Of a DNA stretch of 64,000 nt, positions 60,911-64,000 are shown piece after piece. Source of the DNA: Butyrivibrio sp. LC3010 (GTDB taxonomy: Bacteria > Bacillota > Clostridia > Lachnospirales > Lachnospiraceae); the NCBI RefSeq assembly GCF_000424385.1, contig NZ_AUJU01000003.1, forward strand, positions 124,001-188,000, written 5' to 3'. The notes under the pieces are model-generated. The model did no database searches, was not told the origin of the DNA, and was given only the letters and a program-made list of their open reading frames with translations. Each line of letters starts with the position of its first letter. The first letter of the stretch is position 1. A program made the translations under genes and the position numbers.

Positions 60911-62593
60911 TCAGTAATTAGAATCCATGATTATTGGAAGTATCATGGGTCTTCTCTTAGTCTTTTTCCATATAAAGTCAGACAGGACATCCTTAACTAT
61001 ATTCTTAAGCTTGTTCCAGTCGGTTATGTTCTTATCAAGTGCCTCAGTGATCTCATCAAGAACAAGATCAGTAGCATCATCTATAAGCTGATCTGATTCA
61101 CGCACGTAAACAAATCCTCTGGAAACGATGCTGGGTCCTGAAATAAGCTGAGCATTTTCCCTGTCTATACCGAATACAACAATGACTATACCATCCTCAG
61201 CCAGTCGCTGTCTATCGCGCAGAACCACATTACCCACGTCTCCGACGCCCAATCCGTCAACAAGTATCGCACCTGTAGGCACCTTACCAACAACCTTGGC
61301 ACTCTCCTCCTTAAGCTCAAGAACATCACCGGATCTTATGATGAAAATATCATCCTTATCCATTCCAAGTCCCATTGCAATATTCTTCTGGGCAATGAGG
61401 TGCTTATACTCACCGTGAACAGGAATAGCATATTTAGGACGTACCAGTGTATATATCAGCTTAATATCCTCCTGGCAGGCATGTCCTGAAACATGTACAT
61501 CCTGGAAAATAACATCAGCTCCTCTCACAAGAAGATCGTTGATGATATTGGTAACCGCCTTTTCATTTCCCGGTATAGGATGTGATGAAAAGATAATTGT
61601 ATCACCGGGGTGAATGCTAATCTTTTTGTGCTGACCGCTAGCCATACGGCTCAGTGCAGCCATGCTCTCTCCCTGACTTCCCGTGGTAATGATAACGGTT
61701 TTATTGTCGGGATAATTCTTTAACTGGTCTATATCCACAAGGGTGTTATCAGGGATCTTAATACATTCGAGTTTCTGGGCAATATCTATGATATTGACCA
61801 TACTCCTTCCCTCTACTACAACCTTTCTTCCAAACTTGTAAGCAGTATTTATGATCTGCTGAACTCTGTCCACATTGGATGCAAACGTAGCAACAATGAT
61901 TCTTGAATCAGAGTGTTCTTCAAAAAGAGAATCAAATGTCTTACCAACAGTTCTCTCAGATGCTGTAAATCCGGGACGTTCTGCATTGGTAGAATCACAC
62001 ATAAGTGCAAGAACTCCCTTTTTACCAATCTCTCCAAATCTCTGCAGATCGATAGGATCACCAAAAACAGGTGTGTAGTCCACCTTAAAGTCTCCTGTGT
62101 GGACAACTATTCCCGCAGGTGAATAGATTGCAAGTGCAGCAGCATCTACGATTGAGTGATTTGTTCTGATGTACTCAACCCTGAAATCTCCAAGATTTAT
62201 TGACTGTCCAAACTTTACAACCTTACGTCTGACCTTCTTCAAAAGGCCGTGCTCTTCAAGCTTATGTTCAATTATGCCCATCGTAAGTCTTGTGGCATAG
62301 ATTGGAGCATTCAGCTCCTTAAGTACATAGGGAAGAGCTCCTATGTGGTCCTCATGTCCGTGTGTTATTACGAATCCCTTGACTTTATCAATGTTATTTT
62401 TCAAATATGTAATATCCGGAATAACCAGATCAATTCCCAGCATATCATCATCCGGGAATGACAGACCGCAATCCACTACAATAATACTGTCCTCATATCT
62501 GAAGGCAGTAATGTTCATACCAATCTGTTCCAGGCCGCCAAGCGGAATCACTTGCAGTCCTGAACCAGAATTATTCGTTTTCTTTTTATTCAA
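60911..62593 (-). CDS. rnj: Ribonuclease J
   Basis: Metallo-beta-lactamase/beta-CASP RNase with 5'-3' exonuclease and endonuclease activity in mRNA decay. 560 residues from TTG at 62593 with GGAGG 9 bases upstream. Zinc motif THGHEDHIG (His78, His80, Asp82, His83), NHSIVDA, HTGDFKVD, beta-CASP strings ATFASNVDR and TGSQGE, and QDVHVSGHACQED near 370, followed by the C-terminal domain. All catalytic residues present. In Bacillus no RNase J lies in this cluster, so its position here is a lineage feature. Confidence 0.95.
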   Translation of the reverse strand: MNKKKTNNSGSGLQVIPLGGLEQIGMNITAFRYEDSIIVVDCGLSFPDDDMLGIDLVIPDITYLKNNIDKVKGFVITHGHEDHIGALPYVLKELNAPIYATRLTMGIIEHKLEEHGLLKKVRRKVVKFGQSINLGDFRVEYIRTNHSIVDAAALAIYSPAGIVVHTGDFKVDYTPVFGDPIDLQRFGEIGKKGVLALMCDSTNAERPGFTASERTVGKTFDSLFEEHSDSRIIVATFASNVDRVQQIINTAYKFGRKVVVEGRSMVNIIDIAQKLECIKIPDNTLVDIDQLKNYPDNKTVIITTGSQGESMAALSRMASGQHKKISIHPGDTIIFSSHPIPGNEKAVTNIINDLLVRGADVIFQDVHVSGHACQEDIKLIYTLVRPKYAIPVHGEYKHLIAQKNIAMGLGMDKDDIFIIRSGDVLELKEESAKVVGKVPTGAILVDGLGVGDVGNVVLRDRQRLAEDGIVIVVFGIDRENAQLISGPSIVSRGFVYVRESDQLIDDATDLVLDEITEALDKNITDWNKLKNIVKDVLSDFIWKKTKRRPMILPIIMDSNY

Positions 62594-62817
62594 TCAGTTT
62601 ATCCTCCAATTTGTTACAAAGCTAAAAAGTTTAACCTGAGGATGGAAATAATCTCCAAAACATTAATAGAATTCCGAACATTTTCCCTTGTTCATAGTTC
62701 GGATAATCCTGAATGGTCACTTCAATCGATCCGATGTAACTTTAAAGCCATTAAATATTTTTAGATTCCTACGCGCATCACCGTTTTTTACGTTAAAGAA
62801 ATCACTATTATCATTAA

Positions 62818-63078
62818 TCAATCTAATCCGATATCATCTTCTTCAAGAAGCTTTCTGAAAATAACAGCTACCGCCTCAAGCTCCTTGTCATCATCGACGA
62901 TGGTATAGTTTGCCTCAGCTTCATTCTCAGCTGAATCATCACGCAAAATAAGCGCCTCTCCGTCTCCATCTTTAGTATCTGTAACAAGAATATAAGATTT
63001 TGCTCCTATCACAGTCTGTTCCAACACAAAAAAGTCCACCGGCTCTCCGCCTTCAGGACGAAATGTAATCTTTTCCAT
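62818..63078 (-). CDS. DUF1292 protein (YrzB-like)
   Basis: 86 residues, strongly acidic. ITFRPEGGEPVDFFVLEQTVIG and SYILVTDTKDGDGEALILR give the DUF1292 beta-sheet pattern, ending VIFRKLLEEDD. Function unknown. In Firmicutes it regularly follows ruvX, as here (8-bp gap). The 224-bp gap downstream to RNase J contains no gene that I can see. Confidence 0.88.
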   Translation of the reverse strand: MEKITFRPEGGEPVDFFVLEQTVIGAKSYILVTDTKDGDGEALILRDDSAENEAEANYTIVDDDKELEAVAVIFRKLLEEDDIGLD

Positions 63079-63086
63079 ATATTTTA

Positions 63087-63521
63087 TTATTTAACCTCTG
63101 CTTTATCACGGTTATCAAGATAATCCTGCAAAATTATCTGAGCCGCGATCATATCTACGTATTCTTTTCGGTCGGCCTTCTTGATACCCACTTCATCCAT
63201 AATGGCATCCGCCTCTACCGTCGTCAGGCGTTCATCCCACATTATCACAGGGATGGCAGTGCGTCTCTCAAGCTTGTCCCTAAACTCTTCTGATAACACA
63301 GAGCGCACAGATTCAGACTGATCCATATTAAGCGGAAGTCCCAGCACGATCATTTCCACTTTATACTCCTGGATCAGTTCCTCTATACGCGCAAGCGTTT
63401 TCCGAAGCTTGTTTTCATCTTTTCTACGGATAATCTCCTTGGCCTGGGCTGTAAGCAAAAGCTCATCGCTGATTGCAACCCCCACGGTCCTCGATCCGTA
63501 ATCCAAACCCATAATTCGCAT
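63087..63521 (-). CDS. ruvX: YqgF/RuvX-family Holliday junction resolvase-like protein
   Basis: 144 residues with an RNase H-like fold: [16 protein letters not shown] (Asp6 as first acidic residue), [11 protein letters not shown], and [11 protein letters not shown] carrying the later acids. The family is linked to 16S rRNA 5' end processing in E. coli and to resolvase activity in other species. It shares one base with the ireB stop and is followed by DUF1292, the standard Firmicute order. Confidence 0.93.
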   Translation of the reverse strand: MRIMGLDYGSRTVGVAISDELLLTAQAKEIIRRKDENKLRKTLARIEELIQEYKVEMIVLGLPLNMDQSESVRSVLSEEFRDKLERRTAIPVIMWDERLTTVEADAIMDEVGIKKADRKEYVDMIAAQIILQDYLDNRDKAEVK

Positions 63522-63796
63522 TATTTTCTGGACCAGTTATTATTCTTAATGTACTCCGTGAGCATCTCCTCAACAAGTTCGTCTCTTTCAACTTTCATGA
63601 TAAGGCTTCTTGCTCCCATATGGCTGGTAATATAAGTCGGATCACCTGACATAATGTATCCAACTATCTGATTGACCGGGTTATATCCCTTCTCCAGAAG
63701 TGCTTCATATACGATTGAAAGCACCTTCTTAACGCCTGTCTCAGGATCAACCTCAACTTTAAAAAATTGTGTGTTTCCAAGATTAGTATCTGCCAT
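63521..63796 (-). CDS. ireB: IreB-family regulatory phosphoprotein
   Basis: 91 residues matching IreB/Yrz[10 protein letters not shown] at the N-terminus and [30 protein letters not shown] split over the two core helices. In Enterococcus this small protein is phosphorylated on N-terminal threonines by the PASTA kinase IreK and modulates cephalosporin resistance; Thr4 and Thr9 are candidates here. It starts the ireB-ruvX-DUF1292 set. A soluble kinase gene at 38395 is the only kinase in the window, and nothing links them directly. Confidence 0.93.
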   Translation of the reverse strand: MADTNLGNTQFFKVEVDPETGVKKVLSIVYEALLEKGYNPVNQIVGYIMSGDPTYITSHMGARSLIMKVERDELVEEMLTEYIKNNNWSRK

Positions 63797-63888
63797 TTTG
63801 TTGTCCTTTCTTGATTTATATATAATTCGCAGTCACCCTGCGCTACTTTATCCGATACTTAGTTAAGTATAATGATAGTACAAATCCC

Positions 63889-64000
63889 TTAAATAAGCAA
63901 TGTATCGTCTCTTAAGAAACTATTAAGCGTATGTTCTGTTATGCTTCCTGATACGATATTTAAGGCTTTTGCATCATCCTCTTTAACTGCGACTCTTATA
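63889..64000 (-). CDS. C-terminal fragment of an unidentified gene (partial)
   Basis: An open frame enters from the window edge and stops at TAA 63891-63889, giving about 36 residues (start of visible part IRVAVKEDDAKALNIVSG). I do not recognise it. In Bacillus alaS precedes ireB, but this does not look like an alanyl-tRNA synthetase end. The 92-bp gap to ireB should hold the ireB promoter. Confidence 0.45.
   Translation of the reverse strand, partial: IRVAVKEDDAKALNIVSGSITEHTLNSFLRDDTLLI

Overview
The window reads as one contiguous chromosomal segment of a flagellated, Gram-positive-type anaerobe of the Lachnospiraceae, most like Butyrivibrio or a close relative. The reasons are type III glutamine synthetase, the mbl-flhO-flhP and ireB-ruvX-rnj-trmR-U32 neighbourhoods of Firmicutes, a cdaA-cdaR-glmM cyclic di-AMP module, and many AGGAGG ribosome binding sites. 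The genus is inference. About 90 percent of the genes lie on the minus strand. I saw no insertion sequence, phage gene, rRNA or CRISPR array.

Layout. (1) 1-20672, minus: an 18-gene surface-polysaccharide cluster read from rfbD down to a pseG gene cut by the window edge. It holds nucleotide-sugar enzymes (rfbD, fcl, pseB, pseF, pseI, pseG), a WbaP-like priming transferase, a Wzz-like chain-length protein, an EpsG/Wzy-like polymerase, soluble GT2 and GT4 transferases and two large GT-C-like membrane proteins. (2) 20854-29541, minus: recD2, comF, yvyF, two membrane proteins of unknown function, cdaA, cdaR, glmM and an HPr gene. (3) 29709-33069, minus: mbl, flhO, flhP and a FlgJ-type rod-binding gene, behind a strong sigma-D/sigma-28-like promoter. 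(4) 33275-39944, minus: uvrA and uvrB, preceded by a Hanks-type kinase and a PP2C-like protein that has lost its metal ligands. (5) 40341-44504, minus: ftsE, ftsX, an EnvC/CwlO-like M23 protein and a CtpA protease, a cell-wall hydrolase control operon. (6) 44679-46146: a PucR/CdaR-type regulator divergent from the small motility-linked gene yjfB, with a duplicated 20-bp sequence between them, then about 220 bp packed with palindromes. (7) 46442-54893: cvfB, an acyl-ACP thioesterase, a DUF6020 membrane protein, a polymerase-like membrane protein, an FdtA-like cupin, an AI-2E family exporter and a degenerate GGDEF plus EAL protein. (8) 55129-58425: a CPBP-family membrane protein, tRNA-Gln(CUG) and glnN. 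(9) 58595-64000, minus: U32 protein, trmR, a short MltG-like protein, RNase J, DUF1292, ruvX, ireB, and the tail of an unidentified gene.

How the parts fit. The pse genes make CMP-pseudaminic acid, which in flagellated bacteria usually decorates flagellin, so the polysaccharide cluster and the motility genes may be linked. Two promoters of the same unusual shape (TAAA, 16 bases, then G/A-CCGATA) sit in front of mbl-flhO and yjfB, and suggest that the actin homologue Mbl is made with the flagellar rod. GlmM links cyclic di-AMP synthesis to UDP-GlcNAc, which is also the substrate of PseB and a peptidoglycan precursor.

The most notable oddities are a glycosyltransferase whose only well-placed start codon is AUA, a Wzz protein fused to a tyrosine-kinase-like domain with a broken P-loop, a pseudophosphatase/kinase pair upstream of uvrBA, an MltG-like protein lacking the catalytic domain, and families of intergenic hairpins.
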